From: Saccharomonospora sp. CUA-673
GTDB lineage: Bacteria; Actinomycetota; Actinomycetes; Mycobacteriales; Pseudonocardiaceae
Assembly: GCF_001942305.1 (NCBI RefSeq)
Contig: NZ_MKKE01000013.1
Coordinates: 28,062-92,061, forward strand
Direction of reading: 5' to 3'
DNA length: 64,000 nucleotides
The translations under genes and the position numbers were made by a program. Positions 45,136 through 54,021 of this stretch are shown here, one piece after another. The notes under the pieces are model-generated. The model was given only the letters and a program-made list of their open reading frames with translations, was not told the origin of the DNA and did no database searches. Position 1 is the stretch's first letter. Every line of letters begins with the position of its first letter.

Positions 45136-46359
45136 ATGTCCGCCACGCGGCTCGTCGACGCCTCCCGCATCCTGCAGGCGCGGGATCTGCTGGCCGGCGT
45201 CGCCCGGACGACCCCGATGGAACACGCGCGCGAGTTCGCCGACGCGTTCGGCGGACCGGTCCACCTCAAGTGCGAGAACCTGCAGCGCACGGGCTCGTTC
45301 AAGGTGCGGGGCGCCTACACGCGCATCCAGGGGCTGTCGGCCGAGCAGCGCGAGCGCGGCGTGGTGGCGGCCAGCGCGGGCAACCACGCGCAGGGTGTCG
45401 CCCTCGCCGCGTCGCTGCTGGGGACGGCGTCGACGGTGTTCATGTCGCGCAAGGCCGCGCTGCCGAAGGTCGCCGCGACCCGCGGGTACGGCGCCGACGT
45501 CCACCTCGTCGGCGACGCTCTCGAGGAGGCGTTGACGGCGGCCGTGGAGTTCGCCGACCGCACGGGCGCGGTGTTCATCCACCCGTTCGACCACCCGGAC
45601 ATCATCGCCGGCCAGGGGACCGTCGGCCTGGAGATCCTCGACCAGGTGCCGGACGTGCGCACGGTGCTCGTGTCCACCGGCGGCGGCGGGCTCGTGGCGG
45701 GCGTGGCGAGCGTGATCAAGGAACGCAACCCCGGGGTGCGGCTCGTCGGCGTGCAGGCGGGGGCGGCCGCAGCCTTCCCGCCGTCCCTGGAGGCGGGGGA
45801 ACCGGTGGCGCTGCGCAGCACGCAGACCCTCGCCGACGGCATCGCGGTGGCCAAACCGGGGGAGTTGACGTTCGAACACGTGACCTCGCTCGTCGACGAC
45901 GTGGTGACGGTCAGCGAGGAAGGCCTGTCGCGGGCGGTGCTCAACTGCCTGGAACGCCGCAAGCTCGTCGTCGAACCGGCGGGTGCCGCGCCGGTCGCGG
46001 CGCTGTTGGAGCATCCGGGCGCGTTCGAACCGCCGGTCGTGGGCGTGTTGTCGGGCGGCAACGTCGACCCGCTGCTGCTGATGCAGATCATCCAGCACGG
46101 TATGACCGCGGCGGCGCGGTATCTGTACGTGCGGCTGTGGGTGCCGGACCGGCCGGGTTCGCTCGCGGGTGTCGTCACGCGGCTCAGCGATCTCGGTGCG
46201 AACGTCGTGGACATCGAACACTCCCGAATCTCGGGTCGTCTCGGCATCGGCGAGGTCGAGGTGGCGCTCAAGCTCGAGACGCGCGGCCCGCAGCATTGCG
46301 ACGAGGTCATCGCCGAGCTCCAGCGCGCCGGCTACACCGTGGACGCCTCCGACCGCTGA
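45136..46359 (+). CDS. ilvA: Threonine ammonia-lyase (threonine dehydratase)
   Basis: Converts threonine to 2-oxobutanoate, the first step to isoleucine. The 407-residue PLP enzyme has the lysine in RTGSFKVRGAYTRI, the phosphate loop STGGGGLVAGVA, ASAGNHAQGVALAA and LSGGNVDP. A single C-terminal ACT domain (about 330-400: LWVPDRPGSLAGVVTRLSDLG) makes it the shorter TdcB-like/IlvA form. ATG 45136 lies at the family N terminus, with GGAGGGAGAACCCC upstream. The next gene, an SbnB-like dehydrogenase, follows after 78 nt. Confidence 0.92.
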   Translation: MSATRLVDASRILQARDLLAGVARTTPMEHAREFADAFGGPVHLKCENLQRTGSFKVRGAYTRIQGLSAEQRERGVVAASAGNHAQGVALAASLLGTASTVFMSRKAALPKVAATRGYGADVHLVGDALEEALTAAVEFADRTGAVFIHPFDHPDIIAGQGTVGLEILDQVPDVRTVLVSTGGGGLVAGVASVIKERNPGVRLVGVQAGAAAAFPPSLEAGEPVALRSTQTLADGIAVAKPGELTFEHVTSLVDDVVTVSEEGLSRAVLNCLERRKLVVEPAGAAPVAALLEHPGAFEPPVVGVLSGGNVDPLLLMQIIQHGMTAAARYLYVRLWVPDRPGSLAGVVTRLSDLGANVVDIEHSRISGRLGIGEVEVALKLETRGPQHCDEVIAELQRAGYTVDASDR

Positions 46360-46437
46360 CGCCTCCGACTGTGGACGCCTCGGGTGCGGGCGGGATGATC
46401 GACATCCGGACCGCAACCGAGCCAGGAGGGACCGCTC

Positions 46438-47478
46438 TTGTCCACACCGCATCCGCCCGCAGGGCTGCGTGTCATCGGGGCCGCCGAGGTGGCCGCGCAG
46501 ATCGACGGAAATCGCGAGGGCACGCTCACCGCCGTGCGCCGGGCCTATCTCGCGCACGCGGCGGGGGCGACGGCCAACCCGCATTCGAGCTTCCTGCGGT
46601 TCCCGGACCGTCCTTCGGACCGGATCATCGCCCTGCCCGCGTTCCTCGACGACACCGGCGAGACCGAGACCGATGGTGGGGGCCGGTGGTCGGGCATCAA
46701 GTGGATCGCCAGTTATCCCGGCAACGTCGAGCACGGGTTTCCGCGCGCGTCGGCGACGATGGTGCTCAACGACTACGAGACCGGCTATCCGTACGCCGTG
46801 CTCGAGGCGTCGATCATCTCGGCGACCCGCACGGCGGCGTCGGCGGTGCTGGGCGCGGAGGAACTGCTCGGTGGGCGCCGGGCCCGTCGGGTCGGGTTCG
46901 TGGGCACCGGGCTGATCAGCGATCACGTGCGGATGTTCCTGCGTGACCTGGGCTGGGATGTCGACGAGTTCGTCCTGTTCGACACGGTGACCGCCAACGC
47001 CGAGCGGTTCGCCGCGACGCTGGCGGCCGACGGCCCGAGTGGTGCCGTGTCGGTGGTCGACGACGTCGCGGGTGCGTTCGCCGGCTGCGACCTGGTCGTG
47101 GTGGCGACGGTGGCGGGCACGCCGCATCTGACCGATCCGGCGCTGTTGGCGGATGCGCCGGTGGTCCTGCACATCTCGTTGCGGGACTTCGCGCCGGAGC
47201 TGATCCTGGCGGCGACCAACGTGACCGACGACGTCGACCACGCGGTGCGGGAGCGGACGTCGTTGCATCTGGCCGAGCAGCTGGTGGGGCACCGGGACTT
47301 CGTGCACGGCACGATCGCCGATGTGGTGCGCGGTGACCTGCGGCGGGGGCCCGGCAGGGCCGCCATCTTCTCGCCGTTCGGGCTGGGCGTACTGGACCTC
47401 GCCGTGGGAGGTTGGGTGCACGACCAGGTCGTCGCTGCGGGCGGTGGTCGGGTGATCACCGATTTTCACGCCGTGTAA
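46438..47478 (+). CDS. SbnB-like dehydrogenase of the ornithine cyclodeaminase family
   Basis: A 346-residue member of the ornithine cyclodeaminase/mu-crystallin family. KWIASYPGNVEHGFPRASATMVLND and YPYAVLEASIISATRTAAS match the SbnB branch as I know it, and the NAD motif is VGFVGTGLISDHVR. SbnB oxidatively cleaves N-(2-amino-2-carboxyethyl)-L-glutamate to 2-oxoglutarate and 2,3-diaminopropionate. Normally its partner SbnA is adjacent; here none is, the closest PLP relatives being ilvA and the cystathionine beta-synthase gene. The start is TTG 46438 behind AGGAGGGACC. An ornithine cyclodeaminase-like or imino-acid reductase role is also possible. Confidence 0.75.
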   Translation: MSTPHPPAGLRVIGAAEVAAQIDGNREGTLTAVRRAYLAHAAGATANPHSSFLRFPDRPSDRIIALPAFLDDTGETETDGGGRWSGIKWIASYPGNVEHGFPRASATMVLNDYETGYPYAVLEASIISATRTAASAVLGAEELLGGRRARRVGFVGTGLISDHVRMFLRDLGWDVDEFVLFDTVTANAERFAATLAADGPSGAVSVVDDVAGAFAGCDLVVVATVAGTPHLTDPALLADAPVVLHISLRDFAPELILAATNVTDDVDHAVRERTSLHLAEQLVGHRDFVHGTIADVVRGDLRRGPGRAAIFSPFGLGVLDLAVGGWVHDQVVAAGGGRVITDFHAV

Positions 47479-47664
47479 CGACCGGCTCTCGGCTGGATAC
47501 GGTCAAAGGTAACGAACTGCGCATATCGACATGTTTTGTCGCCTCGTATCCCTTCGCGTCACTGCTGATTCACCTTTTCGAGGGAATTGCCGGTTGGGGT
47601 GGACCGCGGACTGAATCCCAGGCTGCGGCCCCCTCGGCCGCGGCAGGCGCGGAGGACGAAACGT

Positions 47665-49598
47665 ATGAGCAAGAACGACGGACGCGGCGGACTGAGCCGG
47701 AGATCATTGCTGCAGGCGGCCGGTACTGGTGGTGTGGCGGCCGCGGCGATCGTCGGTCTGGGGGCGCAGCCCGCCGGTGCGCAGGTGCAGCAGGCCGGAC
47801 CGTCGGCCGCCGCCACGCCGGTGGGGCCGCTGAAGGCCGCCGACCCGCACGCGATGACGGTGCGTCAGCGCGCGCGTCGCAGGCAGCGGCCGGACGGGGC
47901 GGAAATCACGATCCTGCCGATCGACCGGGCGAAGTTCCTGGCCGGTGCGAAGTTCGATCTGCGCGTCGAGGCCGTGGGGGTCGACCCGGAGACGGCGCGG
48001 ATCGACATCCGCGTGAAGGGCCCGAAGGGTCCGGCGGAGATCCTGGTGGGCGAGCCGGAGCGGACCAGCGCCGCCGACGACAGCCTGGAGATCACGTACC
48101 GCGGGCTGCACTACCCGGAGGCCGGCGACTACACGGTCGAGGCGCGGGTGCGTTCGGGCAACCGGAACTCGCGCGACGAGGTCGGCCACGAGGTCGTGCT
48201 CGCGGAGACGCCGGCCAAGCCCGCCAAGAACGTGATCTTCTTCCTCGGTGACGGCATGGGCCAGCCGGCGATCACGGCGGCGCGGATCCTGTCGAAGGGC
48301 CTGACCGAGGGCAAGTACCACGGCCTGCTCGAGATGGACCGCATGGAGTACCGCGGCCTGGTCACCACGTCGGGCCACGACGCGCTGGCCACGGACTCGG
48401 CGAACTCGATGTCGGCGTACATGTGCGGGCACAAGTCGTCGGTGAACGCGATGGGCGTTTACGAGAGCAGCGAGGCGGACGACAACAACCACCCGCAGGT
48501 CGAGACTATGACCGAGCTGCTCAAGCGCACGCGGAACATGAAGATCGGTGTCGTCACGACGTCGGAGATCCAGGACGCGACGCCGGCCGCGGTGTTCGCG
48601 CACACGCGTCGCGCGCGGAGTACCTGGAGATCATGGACCAGTCGTTGCGTCCGGAGCAGCAGCCGGACGTGTTCATGGGCGGTGGCCTGGCGTCGCTGCT
48701 TCCGCAGTCGCACGAGGACTCCGACCGTGAGGACGACCGCGACCTGCGGGAGGAGTTCGCCGAGCAGGGCTTCACGCACGTCACGACGACCACCGAGTTG
48801 AACCGCGCGATGCGGGGCCGGGCGCCGGAGAAGCTGCTCGGCACGTTCCACCCGGTGAACCTGGACGTCTACCTCGACCGCCGGCACGACAAGAAGCCGG
48901 AGGTTCTCGGCGAGTGGGACGACCAGCCCACGCTGATGGAGATGACCGAGGCGGCGCTGAAGGTCCTCGAGTCCAATGACGACGGTTTCTTCCTGATGGT
49001 CGAGGGCGCCTCGATCGACAAGATGGAGCACCCGTTGGACGGTCCGCGCGCCGTGTACGACACGATCGAGCTGGACCAGGCGGTCGGTGTGGCCAAGAAG
49101 TGGGCGGAGGGCCGCGACGACACGCTCATCGTGATCACCGCCGACCACAACCACTCGATGAGCATCGTCGGCACGCACGACCGCCGCGAGGAGGAGGGCC
49201 GCGAGGCCAACGGCGTCTACGGCGACTCGACCTACCCGACGTACTCGGACGAGGACGGCGACGGCTTCCCCGACGACCCGAACCCGGACGTGCAGTTGTT
49301 CTTCGGCTGGTCGAACCACCCGGACCACACCGACGACTTCCAGCACAACGACGTGTTCCTCGAGCCGGCGCTGACCGACGAGAACACCGGTGAGGCCGTC
49401 GACAACCCGGAGCGCGACCCGGACGCCAAGCTGCAGATCGGCAACCTGCCGGGCAGCCAGACCAACTGTGTTCACACCGTCGAGGACGTGAGTGTGTTCG
49501 CGTCCGGCCCCGGCGCCGCGCGGTTCAACGCCGTGCTCGACAACACGGAGATCTTCTTCGGCATGATCGACGCCCTCGGCGTCGACGCGCGCGACTGA
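47665..49598 (+). CDS. Tat-exported alkaline phosphatase (frame-broken by one base)
   Basis: An extracellular phosphomonoesterase of the PhoA superfamily. The twin-arginine signal SRRSLLQAAG (residues 12-21) is followed by AAAIVGLGAQPAGA. An N-terminal beta-sandwich (about 70-180) precedes the catalytic domain: IFFLGDGMGQ (first metal Asp), TDSANSMSAYMCGHKSS (nucleophile Ser), FFLMVEGASIDKMEHP and VITADHNHSM (metal ligands). The frame breaks near 48606 (AHTR then SRAEYLEIMDQ); one added base gives exactly 645 codons. ATG 47665 is preceded by GGAGGACG. An insertion (DEDGDGFPDDPNPD) resembles a calcium-binding loop. Confidence 0.9.
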
Positions 49599-49623
49599 GT
49601 TCTCGATCCCTGGCCGAGGCGCC

Positions 49624-49643
49624 GCTCCGGTTTCGTCCGGAGC
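49624..49643 (+). terminator. Weak hairpin after the alkaline phosphatase gene
   Basis: A 7-bp stem GCTCCGG / CCGGAGC with a 6-nt loop, 25 nt after the stop. Short and without a T-tract. Confidence 0.4.
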
Positions 49644-49826
49644 CGGCCGCTTCGTGTCGTTTGTCCGGAGCATTTTCCAGACGGAAAGAAATAATTGTTT
49701 CGTCCGCCCTGTGGGACGAATTTCTCGACTTTCTGTCAGTCGATTCATTTCGGGCTGTTTCACTGTTAGCGTCCCGGCGAGTTCGAGACCTCGCCCGGTT
49801 CGCCGGTGGAAGGACGTTTCCCGCTG

Positions 49827-50932
49827 ATGAGTGTGACGCTGCACTGGTTCCTGCCCTCGCACGGTGACGGTCGGTCCGTTGTGGACCGTCCGCACACGAC
49901 GCCCGACCGGGCCAACACCCCGCGTACGCCGACGTTGGCGTACTTGACGCAGGTGGCGCGTGCCGCCGAGCACAACGGCTTCACGGGCATGCTCACGCCG
50001 ACCGGTTCGTGGTGCCAGGACGCGTGGTTGTCGACGGCGGCGTTGTTGCAGAGTACGGAGCGGATCAAGTTCCTGGTCGCGTTCCGTCCGGGCAGTGTCA
50101 CACCGACGTTGGCCGCGCAGCAGGCGGTGACGTACCAGAACCTGTCGGGCGGCCGGTTGCTGCTGAACGTGGTGACGGGCGGTGATCCGGTGGAGCAGCG
50201 CCGGTTCGGCGACTGGTTGGACAAGGAACAGCGGTACAAGCGGACCGACGAGTTCCTGCACATCGTGCGGGAGGTCTGGTCCGGTAAGCCGGTGGATTTC
50301 GACGGCGAGCACTACCAGGTGCGGGACGCGTCGATCTTCGACGTGCCGGACCCGGTGCCGCCGGTGTACTTCGGTGGTTCATCGCCAGCGGCGTTGCCGG
50401 TGGCGGCGCGCAGGGCGGATGTGCATTTGACGTGGGGTGAGCCGCCGGCGGCGGTGGTGGCCAAGGTGGAGACGTTGCGGGGGTTGGCGGACGCGAGGGC
50501 CGGCGGTTGCGGTTCGGGTTGCGCGCGCATGTGGTGACGCGGGATTCGAGTGCGCAGGCGTGGGCGACGGTGCAGGGGTTCTTGGACGAGATGAATCCGG
50601 CGGATGTGACGGCGGCGCAGGAGAAGTTGGCGGCGTCCGAGGCGACGGGCCAGCAGGCGATGACGGCGTTGCATCAGGGGGTCAAGCCGGATGATGCGCG
50701 GGCACTGGAGGTGCATCCGGGTTTGTGGGCGGGTGTCGGCCTGCTGCGTGGTGGTGCGGGTACGGCGTTGGTCGGCAGTCATGCCGAGGTGGCGGACCTG
50801 ATCGAGGAGTACCACCGCGCGGGGATCGAGGAGTTCGTGTTGTCGGGTTATCCGCATTTGGAGGAGACGTTCTGGGTGGGTGAGGGGCTGCGGCCGGAGC
50901 TCGATCGGCGCGGTCTGCTCGCGCGGCGGTAG
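49827..50932 (+). CDS. Flavin-dependent alkanesulfonate monooxygenase-like enzyme (frame-broken by one base)
   Basis: A luciferase-like (LLM) two-component monooxygenase resembling SsuD, which uses FMNH2 to release sulfite from alkanesulfonates. Family segments: LHWFLPSHGDGR, YLTQVARAAEHNGFTGMLTPTG, FLVAFRPGSVTPTLAAQQ and LLLNVVTGGDPVEQRRFGDWL. The frame breaks at 50494 (ADA then EGRRLRFGLRAHVV, again a lost base after GACGC); repair gives exactly 369 codons. The end DLIEEYHRAGIEEFVLSGYPHLEE is SsuD-like. The FMN reductase is not in the window. The neighbouring MatC-like permease might import an organic acid or sulfonate. An AT-rich leader precedes the ATG. Confidence 0.85.
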
Positions 50933-50943
50933 GGGGCCGGGTC

Positions 50944-52306
50944 ATGGCGTTGCACATCACCTCGTTGGCGTTGTTGGTCGTGATGTTCGTCGTCGCGTCG
51001 TTCCTGCCGGTGAATTTGGGGTTGTTGGCGTTGGTGGCGGCGTTGTGGTGGGCGCCGGGCTCGGCGGGATGAGCGTCGACGACATGTTGGGCGGTTTTCC
51101 GGCGGACCTGTTGGTGTTGCTGGTGGGCGTGACCTATCTGTTCGGGATTGCGCAGACCAATGGCACGTTGGAACGGGTCGTGGACGGCGGGCTGCGGTTG
51201 GTGCGAGGTCGGGTCGCGTTGGTGCCGTGGTTGTTGTTCCTGTTGACGGCGTTCGTCGCCGCGGTTGGTGCGTTGAGTGCGGCGGCGGTGGCGATCATGG
51301 CCCCGATCGCGATGCGGTTCGCGCAGCAGTATCGGATCAGCCGTTGTTGGTGGGGTTGATGGTGGTGCAGGGCGCGACGGCGGGGTCGTTCTCGCCGTTG
51401 AGTCCGTTCGGTGCGATCACGGGTCAGTTGTTGGCGGCCGAGGGGTTGCCGCAGCAGCAGCCGGGATTGTTCCTGAACAGTTTCGTGTTCAACGTCGTCG
51501 TGGGTGCGTTGGTGTTCTGGTTGTTCGGCGGTCTCCGGTTGGCCCGGGAACGTCGCCGTGCCGCCGCTGCCGACACCGATGTCGATGTCGATGTCGATCC
51601 TGCGGTGGTTTCGGGCGGCCCCGGAGGCTCGGGTGGCGGCCTGGCGACGGCGGAGGCGCCGGCGGCGGCGCCTGCCGAGGTCCGGTCGGAGGTGGTGTCG
51701 GCGGGCCGGTTATCGGCGCATCAGGTGTTCACGTTGGCCGGGTTGGGTCTGTTGGTGGTGGTGAGTACGGCGTTCGGATTGGATGTCGGTTTCTCGGCGT
51801 TGGCGATCGGTTTGGCGTTGACGTTGTTGAAGCCGGGTGCGTATTCGGAGGTCGTGTCGAAGGTGCCGTGGTCGGCGGTGTTGTTGGTGTGTGGGGTGAT
51901 CACGTATGTGGGAGTGTTGGACAGCGTCGGGACGATAGATTTCCTGAGTGACCTGCTCACGGGCGGCACGAGCCCGTTGGTGGCGGCGTTGGCGGCGTCC
52001 TACATCGGCGGCTTGATTTCGGCGTTCGCGTCGACGGCGGGTGTCTTGGGCGCGTCGATCCCGTTGGCCGCGCCGTTGTTGGACGGCGGCATGCTGCCGA
52101 TCCTCGGCACGGTCAGCGCCATCGGCATCGCGTCGAGCGTCGTCGACGTCAGCCCGTTGTCGACCAACGGCGCGTTGTTGGTCGCGAACCAGCGGTCGAT
52201 GGACTCAAGGCTGTTCTTCCGCAAGCTGTTGTTGTGGTCGATCCCGGTGATCGCGCTCGTCCCGCTGATCGCCTGGCTGGTGTTCGTGGTCCTGTGGCCG
52301 TTCTGA
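50944..52306 (+). CDS. MatC-like dicarboxylate permease (two frame breaks)
   Basis: About 454 residues after adding two bases, near 51044 (LVAA- VVGAGLGG) and near 51341 (RIS-PLLVGLM); the total is then exactly 455 codons. The hydrophobic profile has about 11-12 helices in two halves separated by a hydrophilic loop rich in A, D and V (TDVDVDVDPAVV, about 205-250). The N-terminal segment and the paired ASTAGVLGASIPLAAPLL and GATAGSFSPLSPFGAITG helices fit the dicarboxylate carrier MatC/ion transporter superfamily. The substrate is not determined. The ATG 50944 follows the monooxygenase stop by 11 nt, so the two genes are an operon. Confidence 0.75.
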
Positions 52307-52315
52307 TGTGGCGGG

Positions 52316-53547
52316 TCAGAACGGCGGTGGATCGTCGTTCGGACCGGGAGCCTGTCGGATTCGGACGATCGGGGTTCGAGGACGGTCTCGCGCTTGTCGG
52401 TGTAGGTGACCCCGAGCGGGGTGGTGACCGACGAGGTGCCGTGGGTGGGGTCGTAGTCCTGGATCCAGCCGGGTGCGTTCTTGAGTCGGTGGTGGCGTCG
52501 GCAGCGCGGTGCGGCGTTGTCTGTGGAGGTCGAGCCGTTGTCCTTGGCCCACTGTTGTTGGTGGTCGAAGTCGCAGTGCCGGGCCGGTCGTCGGCACCAG
52601 GGGACGATGCACATGCGGTCGCGGACCTCGACGAGTTTGCGGATCGTCGAGTTCGGACGATAGCTGGATCGGCCGAGGTCAACGGGGTTCCCGGTGGCGG
52701 GGTCACACAGCACCTTGCGCCAGATCGACTTCGGGTTGGTCATGATCTCCCGCGCGTACGCGGCGGGGACAGGCCCGACGCCATCGATGGATGCCCCGGT
52801 CTCGGACATCGACAGCGCCGTGTCGATAGGCATGTGCAGGTACACCATCGCCGCCGACTCCGGCACGGTCACGCCAGGATCGTTGCCCAGGAGCAGGTCG
52901 GCGAACACGTCGGCGCGAAGCTGGTCGAGATTCCGCGACGAGTCGCCCAGCCGAAGCTTGCGAGCCATCGCATCCACCCGGGCGTAAGCGGCCGAGGCAA
53001 CATCGGACGGCAGGTCAGCCGACAACCGCGACTGGGCATAGACCCCGTGATCAAGCGTGACCTTCCGACCTTCGTGCCCCATGCGAGCGGCAGCGGTCTC
53101 GGCACCGGGATCGACCTGCTTGACGATCTGCGACGCATGCCAAGCCATGTTCCGCGGCTGCCACGCCGTCAGAGACAATCGAGAAAGCTTCTCCTCCAGT
53201 AGCCGATCAACCTCAAGAGCATCGGAATCAGAGACCGGAGAAACCACATTCAGCACCCGCTCAGCGCCATACCGATCCACCTGACCCTCACGCATAGCAG
53301 CAAGCAGCCGAGGCATCCGATAAGTCAACGCCAAAGCGGAATGAATCCGATCCAAAACCCCCTGAGGCGACAACCGAAGTTCAGGCGCCAACGCCTCAGC
53401 CAGTGACCGCCGCTCCCACGAATCAGACGACGAGCCGTCATCGAGCGAAGCAAGAAACTCCACCTCAGCGGCATCAGCCCGAGCCCGCAGCGCAAGAACC
53501 CCGCGAGCCGACTCAACGATCCCCTCAACATCCGTCACGCCACCCAT
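52316..53547 (-). CDS. DUF222 domain and HNH endonuclease protein, 13E12 repeat family (frame-broken near its end)
   Basis: About 410 residues. Residues 1-270 are DUF222 (LRARADAAEVEFLASLD, YRMPRLLAAMREGQVDRYGAERVL), and the C-terminal HNH motif reads CIVPWCRRPARHCDFDHQQQW then DNAAPRCRRHHRLKN. These proteins are multicopy in actinobacteria; a mobile-intron-like origin is suspected but function is unproven. The open frame continues antisense into the permease gene, but one base lost near 52355 explains this: the other frame ends PGPNDDPPPF at 52316, a typical end for the family, and repair gives exactly 411 codons. The N-terminal half is less GC-rich than its neighbours. Confidence 0.8.
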
Positions 53548-53700
53548 AATACCGAACAACTGATCGACAACCACCACCCACAAGCATGACAAAGAACCAC
53601 CACGAAAAGTAACCCCACCACCGCCACCCCAAATACCGCCACCGCCGAAGCGAAGCAAGGCCAACCCCGCCAGCCACCCCACCCACAGAACTGCCCCTGT

Positions 53701-53844
53701 GAAGTGTCATCCCGTCGACCTAAACAGCAACCATCACACTGCAATCAGGGCGCAACCCGAAACCCAACCGGAACCAAGAAACAAAACCTTGCGCCCTGAC
53801 TGCAGTGTGATACCCCAAACGAGAGGTCGACGGGATGACACTTC
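53701..53844. repeat. Bipartite long inverted repeat
   Basis: The outer arms are a perfect 21-bp inverted repeat (GAAGTGTCATCCCGTCGACC plus T at 53701-53721; its complement at 53824-53844). The inner arms are 23 bp with one mismatch (53733-53755 and 53789-53811; core CACTGCAGTCAGGGCGCAA). An 11/12-nt internal loop separates the arms and a 33-nt apical loop closes the structure. The left half recurs at 63900-64000. Confidence 0.9.
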
Positions 53845-53910
53845 CCCAGCGGCAAAGCCGCCCAACATCCCGGAGACCTGCCCGCCGGCGAGGCACCCTT
53901 ACCCCCAAAG

Positions 53911-54003
53911 CACCAACACAGCGACGTGGATTACCAACACGGCGACACAGAACGCTGACACAGCGACGCGAGTTGCTGACACGGCGACGCGAGTTGCTGA
54001 CAC
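53911..54003 (-). repeat. 21-bp tandem repeat array, copy C
   Basis: Four full units at 53920-53940, 53941-53961, 53962-53982 and 53983-54003 plus a partial one at 53911-53919. On the minus strand each starts GTGT(C/T)... and ends in CGTCGC or similar. The array begins 18 nt downstream of the choline oxidase stop and runs in the same direction as that gene. Confidence 0.88.
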
Positions 54004-54021
54004 GGCGCCCGGGGTGGGGAC

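Larger units (their letters stand above)
53701..54021 (-). mobile_element. Composite repeat element, copy 1 (inverted repeat plus 21-bp array)
   Basis: Read on the minus strand from the choline oxidase stop: a 17-nt lead, the 21-bp array, TTGGTGCTTTGGGGG, a conserved spacer (GCCTCGCCGGCGGGCAGGTC, then TCCGGGATGTTGGG), and the long inverted repeat. The same order occurs at 63727-64000 next to another gene. It encodes no protein. It could be a non-autonomous MITE-like element or a REP/BIME-like structural element; no target-site duplication is evident, so 'mobile' is inference. Confidence 0.6.

Noticed and set aside
45085..47469. A 794-codon open frame antisense to ilvA and the sbnB-like gene
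   Set aside because: No start signals or recognisable domains, and both plus-strand genes are complete.
52000..52315. C-terminal extension of the HNH protein antisense to the permease gene
   Set aside because: It arises from the frame break near 52355. The alternative frame ends DDPPPF at 52316, as is common in this family.
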